DNA from: Actinomycetota bacterium
GTDB lineage: Bacteria; Actinomycetota; Acidimicrobiia; Acidimicrobiales; Ilumatobacteraceae
Length of the DNA stretch: 6,667 bases
Direction: 5' to 3'
Assembly (NCBI GenBank): GCA_009927375.1
Contig: RFNE01000186.1
Span: 1 to 6,667 of the forward strand
Shown here: positions 1-6,410 of the stretch, in pieces
Layout: each line of letters starts with the position of its first letter
How positions within the stretch are numbered: the first letter of the stretch is position 1
Position numbers and translations under genes: made by a program
Notes under the pieces: model-generated
Told to the model about the DNA's origin: nothing
Databases searched by the model: none
Seen by the model: only the letters and a program-made list of their open reading frames with translations

Positions 1-622
1 GATTCGACGTACGTGCTTGGAATTGACGAACACACGGGCATCGTGATCGACATCGACGCCGATTCGGCGAGCGTGGTCGGCAAGGGGGTCGTGACGCTCC
101 GTCTGCGAGACGGTTCGACGGAGATTTCCTCGGGGGAGACGTTTCCCCTCGACCGCTTGCGCAATCCCAAGTCGACGGCAACGACATCGAGACCCGCTGC
201 CGCGCCGACACCAGTCGTTGAGCAGGTGGCTGACTCGAACCTGCGTCAGGCAACCGAGCGTCTGGCCGCTGACTTTGACGCGGCCCTCCGAGGGCAACGC
301 CGACGCTGCGGCGCGCGCGGTGCTGGAACTCGAAGACGCGATCACCAGCTGGTCGGCGGACACCCTGCAGGGAACGGACGGCGAATTCGCCCGAGCAACG
401 CTTCGCTCGATGATCACCCGTCTCGCGGGAGCCGCATCGAGTGGACTCACTGATCCTCGCGAGGTCGTCGGTCCATACATGGACGTGTTGTTGTCGTTGC
501 GTGCTCAGGTACGCGCCGACAAGCGCTTCGACCTCTCCGATGTGATCCGGGATCGCCTGAGTGCCATCGGCGTCGAGGTCCGCGACACCCCGAACGGTGT
601 CGAGTGGGTGCTGCGCGACTAG
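1..622 (+). CDS. Peptidase-S51-like / CysS C-terminal-like fusion protein (5' partial, frameshifted)
   Basis: The window opens inside this gene. About 206 residues remain once one frameshift is repaired. The first ~57 residues (frame 1, from VLGIDEHTGIVIDI to about position 170) resemble the end of cyanophycinase/dipeptidase-E-like (S51, class I glutamine amidotransferase-like) proteins, where GIDE-T is followed by a GxGVV-type strand. A Pro/Ala/Thr-rich linker follows (about 171-220). The rest is helical and ends in a segment very like the C-terminal domain of cysteinyl-tRNA synthetase: LLSLRAQVRADKRFDLSDVIR, then a DTPNGVEW strand. The frame changes from 1 to 2 near 286-290: DAAL is read in frame 1 and EGNADAAARAVLELE in frame 2, so one base appears to be extra. 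No synthetase catalytic domain is visible in the window, so I do not call it cysS. The function is unknown; an enzyme related to peptidase E or cyanophycinase is inference. The TAG stop at 620-622 overlaps the stop of the convergent permease gene. Confidence 0.6.
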
Positions 623-1469
623 AGGTGACCGAGCGAGGCCATCTTGGCCCTGTTCTTGAAACCCGCAACGGCATAGACCACGACGAACACGAGGGCGTCG
701 AGCAAGATGATCGTTGCACTTGCCGAGGTGTCCAAGTGATAGCTCGCATTCATTCCGACGAAGCACGTCACCGCGCCGATCACCGGTGAGAGCCACAGCA
801 GTCTCGAGAAACTGTTCGTCGTCATGCGGGAGGCAGCGGCCGGAATCACGAGCAATGCCGAGATGAGAAGCGTCCCGATGACGCGCATCGTGACGAGGAT
901 CGTCAGCGACAACAACGCGAGGAGCACAGCCTCGACGAGTCCGACGTTGACGCCCGACACTTGAGCAACATCGCGATCGAAGGTGGAGAACAAGAGACGT
1001 CGGTACCAGACGACGATGATCGCGAGCGACAGAAGCGCCACTGCGGCGACGGCCACGATGTCGGTGAAGCGCACGCCAAGCACGCTGCCGAAGAGCACCG
1101 CCTCGATGCTCTTTGATGCCTGGCCGTAACGGTTCATGAGCGCGAGCCCGAGTGCGAACGATGCTGTCGTCACGACACCGATTGCCGCGTCGGCCCCGAG
1201 GACGCGACGCCGAGCAACGCGCGCGATGAGCACGCCGGAGACGACACCCCAGATGCCCGCGCCAATGAAGAAGTTGACGCCGATCACGGCACTTGCCGCC
1301 GCGCCGCCGAACACTGCATGGACAAGCCGTGACCGATGTAGCTCATCCCACGCAGGATGACGAACACGCCGAGCAATCCGCACAGCGCGCCTGCAATCGT
1401 CGCGACGATGATGCCGTGGCGGAAGAACTCGAACGAGTACGGCTCGAGGAGATCGATGCCCAACATCAC
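619..1469 (-). CDS. znuB: Zinc/manganese ABC transporter permease, ABC-3 family (frameshifted)
   Basis: Integral-membrane permease of the metal uptake system, expected to form a dimer that carries Zn(II) or Mn(II) from the binding protein to the cytoplasm. Reconstructed length is 282 aa, normal for the ABC-3 (ZnuB/TroC/MntB) family, with about eight hydrophobic segments. Family hallmarks are RGMSYIGHGLS followed by HAVFGGAAA near residue 40-60, and the late helix VIGTLLISALLVIPAAAS. The first 49 residues lie in one frame (from 1466) and the remainder in another; the joint is at the GG of 1320-1321, where one G seems to be missing (GHGLS, then HAVFGG). The start could be GTG at 1469 or ATG at 1466. 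The ATG shares one base with the TGA stop of the ATPase gene, which suggests translational coupling. The gene ends with TAG at 621-619. No terminator hairpin is visible before the convergent neighbour. Confidence 0.9.
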
Positions 1470-2240
1470 GATCCCTCCGGTTGGACGTGCATCCGACCGT
1501 GGTCGACGACGAGCGGCATTCCACCGTGTTCGAGCACTTCCATCGGTGCGCCATAGGTTGCCTCGAGCACCTCACTCGTCAGCACTTCTCGCGGGTTTCC
1601 GTCTGCGATGACACGACGATTGAGACAAACGAGTCGTGGCAGGTGGGCGGCGAGTCCGTTCAAGTCGTGCGTCGTAAGAAGGATCGTGAGACCAGAAGCG
1701 TGGAGGTCGGCGAGGAGGTGCAGGACTTCGTGGCGCGTGCGGACGTCGACCCCCGACGTCGGCTCGTCCATGATCAGGATGTCGGGCTTGCGATACATCG
1801 CACGCGCGATGAACACCCGCTGCTGCTGACCACCCGAAAGTTCACGAATGTGACGGTGAGCCACGTCGCCGATTCCGAGTTGGTCGAGCACCTGGTGCAC
1901 GGACGCTCGTTCGCCTCTCGTGATGCGCGGCCACCACGACGTTGAGGTCTCGGTCATCACGACGACTTCTTCGACGGTGACGGGGAAGAACCAGTCGACC
2001 GTCTCTACTTGTGGGACGTATCCGATGCGCAGGTGTGGGTGCTTTCGTCACCGAGCCGTGGGCGACTGGGTGCGAACCGAGGATCGTGCGCAAAAGGGTC
2101 GTCTTGCCGGAACCAGACGGCCCGACGATGCCAACGAACTCACCGCGATGCACGGTGAGATAGACGTCGTCGACAACGGCCTGCTGGCCATAGGTGCAGG
2201 ACAGGTGTTCGCAAACGATGAGTGGTTCGTGATGCGACAT
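1466..2240 (-). CDS. znuC: Zinc/manganese ABC transporter ATP-binding protein (frameshifted)
   Basis: Cytoplasmic ATPase that powers the metal importer. About 257 aa after repair, typical for ZnuC/MntB-type subunits. All nucleotide-binding motifs are visible: Walker A GPSGSGKTT (about residue 40-48), Q-loop YVPQVETVDWFFP, signature LSGGQQQR, Walker B ILIMDEPTSGVD and H-loop TTHD. The YVPQ...DW.FP stretch is characteristic of the manganese/zinc subgroup. The N-terminal third (Walker A, to GSVT) is in one frame and everything from HPHLRIGYVPQ onward is in another; the joint is the TTT at 2043-2045, where dropping one T (AAA to AA on the coding strand) restores a continuous family-like sequence. 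The ATG at 2240-2238 lies 5 bp after the znuA stop. The purine run GTAGGGG sits unusually close to this ATG, so translation probably depends on the upstream gene. The TGA stop overlaps the znuB ATG. Confidence 0.92.
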
Positions 2241-2245
2241 GGCCC

Positions 2246-3274
2246 CTACTGAGGGTAGACCGCCTTGTCCACGGCAACGTCACCGACGTCGAGAGTTTTC
2301 AGTGCGGACGCATCTCCGCCGAGGGCCTCGACCATGGTCGCAAAGTTGAACCGCATCAGCCCGAGCCACGAGTGCTCTGGGTCCCCTGGAGTACCGATCA
2401 GGTCGTCATCCCTCAACACGTCCACGTATCGCACGCCAGTCTCCGCACCAATCTGTTCGAGGACGGGAGATGGGAAGACCTCGCTCCCGAACACCGCCTT
2501 CACTCCCTCGGACGTGATTTGGGCAATCAGGTCGGCAATCTCCTTCGGTGTCGGCTCGTCGAACGACGATGGCTGGAGCGCTCCGATCACCGAGTAGCCG
2601 TAATGCTTCGCAAAGTATGCGTACGCGTCGTGGTAGGTGACGAGCTTGCGTTGGGACTCGGGAATCGTCGCGGTTGCAACCTTCATTGCTTCATCCAGCG
2701 CATCGACCTTGGCGGCGAATGCGTCGTAGTTGGCAGCGAACGCCCATGCATTCGCCGGGCTGAGGCGAGACAGCACGTCTCGAACGACTCTTGCGTATTC
2801 CTTTGCCATCGGCGGATTGGTCCACAGGTGAGGATTGGGCTTTCCGCCTTCACGCGGGAACGAGAAGTCGTAGATGTAGTCGGACTCGGGGAGGATGTCA
2901 GTTCCCAGTTCGCAGATGATCGCACCACTCTTCAAGTTCGCGAGTGCGAGATCCTTCGTCGGTTCTTCGAGGACGAGTCCGTTGATGAAGATGACGTCTG
3001 CGGACTCGAGCGTTGCCGCGTCGCTCGGCTTCGGCTCGAACGTGTGTGAATTGGTGCCCTCGGGAACGATGCCGACGATGCTCGTGCCGGTATCCCCGGC
3101 GACGTTGGCAACGATGCTGGTGATCGGTGCCACGGTCGTGGCAATGCGCAAGTTTCCTTCGACGGGGCTTCCCAGCTCGCACCCAATTGCAGCCGAGCGA
3201 TTCGGTTCCGTCGTTGAGCACGATGAAGTGGCGATGACGAGCGCGAACAGTGTGAGTCGAATGGCTCTGCGCAT
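2246..3274 (-). CDS. znuA: Zinc-type ABC transporter substrate-binding lipoprotein
   Basis: Intact 342-aa cluster A-I metal-binding protein that captures the metal outside the membrane and delivers it to the permease. The N-terminus has a basic start (MRRAIR), a hydrophobic segment and Cys19 in ATSSC, a likely but imperfect lipobox. Expected metal ligands are His77 (GTNSHTFEPKPSD), His149 (NPHLW) and His215 (TYHDAYAYF), with an acidic fourth position near Glu265 or Asp285. His in the HDAYAYF motif is usual for zinc-type ZnuA, whereas manganese-type proteins (PsaA) have Glu there, so zinc is favoured. The His-rich loop of many Gram-negative ZnuA proteins is absent. The C-terminal HSWLGLMRFNFATMVEALGG is family-typical. 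The ATG at 3274 has an AGGA (3286-3283) 8 nt upstream. It lies 18 bp after tetR and 5 bp before the ATPase gene, so it probably belongs to one operon running from tetR or from a promoter inside tetR. Confidence 0.93.
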   Translation of the reverse strand: MRRAIRLTLFALVIATSSCSTTEPNRSAAIGCELGSPVEGNLRIATTVAPITSIVANVAGDTGTSIVGIVPEGTNSHTFEPKPSDAATLESADVIFINGLVLEEPTKDLALANLKSGAIICELGTDILPESDYIYDFSFPREGGKPNPHLWTNPPMAKEYARVVRDVLSRLSPANAWAFAANYDAFAAKVDALDEAMKVATATIPESQRKLVTYHDAYAYFAKHYGYSVIGALQPSSFDEPTPKEIADLIAQITSEGVKAVFGSEVFPSPVLEQIGAETGVRYVDVLRDDDLIGTPGDPEHSWLGLMRFNFATMVEALGGDASALKTLDVGDVAVDKAVYPQ

Positions 3275-3282
3275 GAAAACGA

Positions 3283-3286
3283 TCCT
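3283..3286 (-). promoter_or_regulatory. Ribosome binding site of znuA
   Basis: AGGA on the minus strand, 8 nt before the ATG at 3274. It lies inside the 18-bp gap after the tetR stop and supports the chosen znuA start. Confidence 0.6.
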
Positions 3287-3292
3287 ACGAAG

Positions 3293-3868
3293 TCAGGACA
3301 GCGCGCGGGTGGCGAGGCGCGCGACATTCATCACGAATTCATCGACGTTGGGAATGTCGCCGATCTTCTTTTCGAGCGGCCCATCCAGCAACAACGTTGC
3401 AAGTCCATGTGCAACCGACCACATATATGTCGTCGTCAATCTGATCTCATCCACCGAAGCTGATTCGCCGAGGGTGGTCGCAACGAAGTCTGCAAGCACG
3501 CCAAACGCGCGGTCCGCTTGGATGAGCGTGTCGGGGTATTTCTCCAGGTTGCAGATGTCCCTGCGGAACATGACCCGAAAGTGCCCCGGATGGCGGAGGG
3601 CGAACTGGACGTAGGCGACGAACATCGATTCCCGGGTCGGGGATTGAGACATATGTAATGAGTCGGCGAGGAGCGAAAAGCCTTCCTCCGTGATGGCGGC
3701 GAAGAGACCTTCGCGGTCCTTGAAATGGTGATACGGCGCCTGGTGGCTCACCCCGGCAGCTCGGGCAACCTCGCGAAGCGAGACGTCATCCGGCCCGGAC
3801 GAGGCCACGATCGAGACGGCGGCAGCCAGAACCGTGCGCTGGAGGGAGTCGGCGTTGGCTGGGGACAT
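3293..3868 (-). CDS. TetR/AcrR-family transcriptional repressor with WHG-type C-terminal domain
   Basis: A complete 191-aa one-component regulator of normal TetR length. The N-terminal DNA-binding domain covers residues 8-55, with the helix-turn-helix VSLREVARAAGVSHQAPYHHF (about 29-49) and the typical KDREGL that follows it. The C-terminal ligand-binding part contains WSVAHG (Trp150 to Gly155), matching the W-x-x-x-H-G pattern of the WHG subgroup. It diverges from the MFS efflux gene, with 39 bp between start codons holding two palindromic operators; this is the classic arrangement of a local, self-repressing regulator of a drug pump. No Shine-Dalgarno precedes the ATG at 3868, so the mRNA may be leaderless or nearly so. 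The ligand cannot be told from the sequence. Because znuA starts only 18 bp after its TGA stop (3295-3293), readthrough into the zinc operon is likely; whether the protein senses a metal or a drug is open. Confidence 0.93.
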   Translation of the reverse strand: MSPANADSLQRTVLAAAVSIVASSGPDDVSLREVARAAGVSHQAPYHHFKDREGLFAAITEEGFSLLADSLHMSQSPTRESMFVAYVQFALRHPGHFRVMFRRDICNLEKYPDTLIQADRAFGVLADFVATTLGESASVDEIRLTTTYMWSVAHGLATLLLDGPLEKKIGDIPNVDEFVMNVARLATRALS

Positions 3869-3869
3869 A

Positions 3870-3886
3870 ACTTGACAGTATCAAGT
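3870..3886. promoter_or_regulatory. Predicted TetR operator O1
   Basis: ACTTGACA-G-TATCAAGT is a 17-bp palindrome with a 1-bp centre and 7 of 8 pairs matching; the outer ACTTGA/TCAAGT arms are perfect. It begins one base upstream of the tetR ATG and contains the -35 hexamer TTGACA of the MFS promoter. The size and centre are usual for TetR-family sites. Binding is inferred, not shown. Confidence 0.75.
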
Positions 3887-3900
3887 TTTTCCACTAGACA
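3872..3900 (+). promoter_or_regulatory. Promoter of the MFS efflux gene (leaderless)
   Basis: A perfect -35 TTGACA (3872-3877) is followed by a 17-bp spacer and a weak -10 TAGACA (3895-3900). Initiation about 7 nt downstream would fall at 3907-3908, on the GTG itself, giving a leaderless mRNA as is common in actinobacteria. No Shine-Dalgarno is present. Both hexamers lie inside the predicted operators, so bound repressor would exclude RNA polymerase. Confidence 0.6.
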
Positions 3901-3907
3901 TTGTCAA
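3877..3907 (-). promoter_or_regulatory. Promoter of the tetR gene (and possibly znuACB)
   Basis: Read on the minus strand, a perfect -35 TTGACA (3907-3902) faces either TTGATA (3884-3879, 17-bp spacer) or the better-looking GATACT (3882-3877, 19-bp spacer) as -10. Initiation would fall at about 3872-3869, only a few bases before the ATG at 3868. The -35 lies in operator O2 and the -10 in O1, which predicts autorepression. Confidence 0.5.
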
Positions 3908-3909
3908 GT
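3893..3909. promoter_or_regulatory. Predicted TetR operator O2
   Basis: ACTAGACA-T-TGTCAAGT is a second 17-bp palindrome with 7 of 8 pairs matching. It shares the consensus ACTTGACA-N-TGTCAAGT with O1; the centres are 23 bp apart. It contains the -10 region of the MFS promoter and, on the minus strand, the TTGACA -35 of the tetR promoter. Its last two bases are the first two bases of the GTG start codon of the MFS gene. Confidence 0.72.
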
Positions 3910-5439
3910 GATTGACGAACGTACCTACCAGCGGCGCTGGAAGATCCTCCTCATCCTCTGCATCAGCTTGTTCATGGTGGTGGTCGACAACCTGATCATC
4001 AACGTGGCCCTGCCGACGCTTTCTCGTGAATTGGGGGCCTCGACCAGCGGACTCCAATGGATCGTTGATTCCTACGCCCTCGTCTTTGCCTGTCTGCTGT
4101 TGGCCTTCGGCGGTCTGGGAGATCGTTTCGGTCGCAAGGGGGCGATGCAGATCGGCCTCGTGATGTTCGCCGCGTGCTCCGCATGGGCCTCATTCGCCGA
4201 CACGACCGGTCAGCTGATCGTCGCACGTGGAGCGATGGGTGTAGGTGCGGCAGCGGTGTTCCCAGCAACACTTGCAATCCTCATCGACGTCTTCCGCGAC
4301 CCGATCGAACGGGCGAAGGCGATCGGAGTCTGGTCTGCGGTGTCTGGCATGGCTGTCGCATTTGGTCCAGTCGCAGGCGGGTTCTTGCTCGAGCATTACT
4401 ACTGGGGCTCGGTGTTTCTCGTGAACCTCCCGATCACGGCGATTGCTCTCATCCTCGGCGCCATCTATCTCCCCACTTCCAAGGATCCGAATCCACATCG
4501 CATCGACTTCGCCGGACTCATTCTGTCGATCGCAGCGGTTGGACTCCTCGTCTACACCGTGATCGAAGGACCGCATCGCGGTTGGACGAGCTCACAGACG
4601 ATCGTGTCGTTCATTGCGACGGTCGTCTTGTTCGCGCTCTTCGTGAAGCGTGAACGATCGACCGATGAACCTCTTCTCGATGTGCGTGTCTTCAGAAACG
4701 CGCGACTTTCGGCGGCAACATCGTCGATTGGAATCGCATTCTTCGTCCTCTTCGGATTCACGTTCCTCGTCACTCAGTACTTTCAATTCGTCCGCGGGTA
4801 CGACACGCTCGAAGCCGGACTTCGAACCTTGCCGTTCGCACTCGGCGCTGGCGTCACTGCACCGCTTGCTGCTCGTGCGGCACTCAAGTTTGGAACGAAA
4901 CGTGTCGTTGCGCTCGGACTCTTCAACATGTCTGTCGGACTCGTGATCATCGGATCGCAAGATGCGAACGCGGCATACTTCGGCCCCATCATCGTGAGCA
5001 TGCTGTTCCTCGCAAATGGTCTCGCTCTCGTGACGTCACCTGCGACGGACGCCGTAATGGGGGAGTTGCCCGCGAGAAGGCTGGAGTTGGGTCTGCGGTA
5101 AACGACGTCAGTCGAGAAGTTGGAGGAACGCTCGGCGTCGCAATCGTTGGCAGCGTCTTTGCCTCGCTCTACGGTCCTCGACTCGGCGAGCTGGTGAAAG
5201 ACTTCGGAATGCCAGCTGAGGCTGTCGAATTAGCCAAAGAATCAGCCGGAGCAGGGTTTGCTGTCGCGCAAATGGCCCCAACTCCCGAAGCCGTCGACGC
5301 ACTTCGGGGAGCGGTGAGCGACGCGTTCATGCACGGATTTCATGCGTCTTGTTTCGTTGCTGCGGGGATGGCGCTCATCGGGTCACTGTTCGCACTTCGT
5401 TTCCTTCCTGCTCGGGCTTCGAGTTTCTCCCACTCCTGA
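3908..5439 (+). CDS. MFS drug efflux transporter, DHA2 (EmrB/QacA) family (frameshifted)
   Basis: Inner-membrane, proton-driven multidrug exporter of the 14-helix DHA2 family, about 510 aa after repair (family usually 470-530). TM1 carries VVVDNLIINVALPTL (Asp27, the DHA2 motif D1 position). Motif A GGLGDRFGRK is at residues 68-77. Motif C in TM5, with GMAVAFGPVAGG at about 147-158, is typical of antiporters. The reading frame breaks at about 5073: ...AVMGELPA is in the first frame and EKAGVGSAVNDVSREVGGTLG, the conserved segment before the last helices, continues one frame over to the TGA at 5437-5439, so one base seems to be missing. I chose GTG 3908 because it directly follows operator O2, fits the predicted transcription start and places TM1 normally; the next in-frame Met lies inside TM1. 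An ATG at 3725 is open in the same frame but would run through tetR. The substrate is unknown. The divergent tetR is the probable regulator. Confidence 0.92.
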
Positions 5440-5514
5440 CGCAAACCCGACCTTCCTTTGTGAGGGTTCCCCCAAGTAACCTGATGGGTCTACTAGAGAC
5501 GGTGTTTTCTCGAA

Positions 5515-5521
5515 GGGGGAG
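5515..5521 (+). promoter_or_regulatory. Strong ribosome binding site of the ureidopropionase gene
   Basis: GGGGGAG, with its GGAG 7 nt before the ATG at 5529. It lies in the 89-bp gap after the MFS gene (5440-5528). I see no convincing sigma-factor hexamers or strong terminator in that gap. Confidence 0.7.
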
Positions 5522-5528
5522 TTGAACG

Positions 5529-6374
5529 ATGGGTCGAGTGGTACGAGCAGCGTTGTTGCAGACGGATTGGACCGGCAACAAGGACACGATGATCGACAAG
5601 CACGAGGAAGCCGCGCGCGAGGCGAAGAAGCAGGGTGCGCAGGTGATGTGTTTCCAGGAACTCTTCTACGGTCCGTACTTCTGTCAGGTGCAAGACCCGC
5701 AGTACTACTCCTACACCGAGGCGATTCCTGATGGCCCGACGACCAAGCGCTTCCAGTCGGTCGCCAAGGAGCTCGGGATGGTGTTGGTACTGCCGATGTA
5801 CGAGATCGTCCAGCCAGGCCTGTACTACAACACCGCAGCTGTCATCGACGCTGATGGTCGTTACCTCGGCAAGTACCGCAAGCAGCACATCCCTCAGGTG
5901 AAGGGATTCTGGGAGAAGTACTACTTCACCCCTGGAACCGACGGCTACCCGGTGTTCGAGACTGCAGTCGGCAAGGTCGGCGTGTACATCTGTTACGACC
6001 GCCACTTCCCAGAGGGCTGGCGCGCACTTGGTCTCAACGGTGCGGAGATCGTCTTCAACCCGTCGGCGACGAGCCGTGGACTCTCCGAGTACATCTGGCG
6101 CATCGAGCAGCCGGCATCGGCGGTCGCCAACATGTACTACGTCGGTGCGATCAACCGCGTCGGCATCGAGAGCGAGTACGGCGACGACGACTTCTACGGT
6201 CAGAGCTACTTCGTCGACCCGGAGGGCAAGTTCGTCGGCGAAGTCGGTGATCCGTACAAGCCGGAGCTCATCGTTCGTGATCTCGACATGGACAAGATCA
6301 AGACCGTGCGCGATCGCTGGGCGTTCTATCGCGACCGTCGCCCGGACGCATACGACGAACTGGTTCGTCGCTAA
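5529..6374 (+). CDS. Nitrilase-family beta-ureidopropionase (N-carbamoyl-beta-alanine amidohydrolase)
   Basis: A complete 281-aa cytoplasmic hydrolase of the carbon-nitrogen hydrolase (nitrilase) superfamily. The catalytic triad is visible: Glu44 in CFQELFYGPYF, Lys118 in YRKQHIP and Cys155 in YICYDRHFPEGWR. The stretch GFWEKYYFTPG and the PSATSRGLSEYIW region fit the branch that holds beta-ureidopropionase and N-carbamoylputrescine amidase. Predicted reaction: N-carbamoyl-beta-alanine (or -beta-aminoisobutyrate) plus water gives beta-alanine (or beta-aminoisobutyrate), CO2 and NH3, the last step of reductive uracil/thymine breakdown. The assignment over other nitrilase subfamilies rests mainly on the dihydropyrimidinase gene 36 bp downstream. 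Codons end more regularly in C or G than in the MFS or znu genes, which suggests a well-expressed gene. An N-carbamoyl-D-amino-acid hydrolase acting with a hydantoinase remains possible. Confidence 0.85.
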   Translation: MGRVVRAALLQTDWTGNKDTMIDKHEEAAREAKKQGAQVMCFQELFYGPYFCQVQDPQYYSYTEAIPDGPTTKRFQSVAKELGMVLVLPMYEIVQPGLYYNTAAVIDADGRYLGKYRKQHIPQVKGFWEKYYFTPGTDGYPVFETAVGKVGVYICYDRHFPEGWRALGLNGAEIVFNPSATSRGLSEYIWRIEQPASAVANMYYVGAINRVGIESEYGDDDFYGQSYFVDPEGKFVGEVGDPYKPELIVRDLDMDKIKTVRDRWAFYRDRRPDAYDELVRR

Positions 6375-6400
6375 GAAACATCATCACGCGAGCATGACGA

Positions 6401-6406
6401 AGGGGG
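6401..6406 (+). promoter_or_regulatory. Ribosome binding site of the dihydropyrimidinase gene
   Basis: AGGGGG, 4 nt before the ATG at 6411. It supports this start over the out-of-frame ATG at 6394 and resembles the G-rich site of the preceding gene. Confidence 0.6.
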
Positions 6407-6410
6407 AAAC

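Noticed and set aside
2222..3049. Long plus-strand open frame opposite znuA (275 codons)
   Set aside because: A shadow of the highly conserved znuA coding sequence; its translation resembles no protein family.
3725..3907. An upstream ATG start for the MFS gene at 3725
   Set aside because: It would run antisense through the conserved DNA-binding domain of tetR and through the operators, and the added residues are not membrane-like or family-like. GTG 3908 fits the promoter and TM1.
284..5076. Programmed ribosomal frameshifting as the explanation for the four frame changes
   Set aside because: The four sites share no slippery heptamer or downstream structure, differ in direction, and lie in unrelated genes; single-base sequence errors explain them more simply.
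5444..5468. Possible terminator hairpin after the MFS gene (AACCC...GGGTT)
   Set aside because: Only a 5-bp stem with a 15-nt loop and no T-run; too weak to call.
5440..5528. Promoter for the pyrimidine degradation genes
   Set aside because: TTGTGA (5458-5463) and TACTAG (5491-5496) look like hexamers but are 27 bp apart, and no other pair has usable spacing.
5493..6005. Minus-strand open frame opposite the ureidopropionase gene
   Set aside because: It lies over the catalytic region of a clear enzyme gene, and its translation reflects only GC-rich complementary codons.
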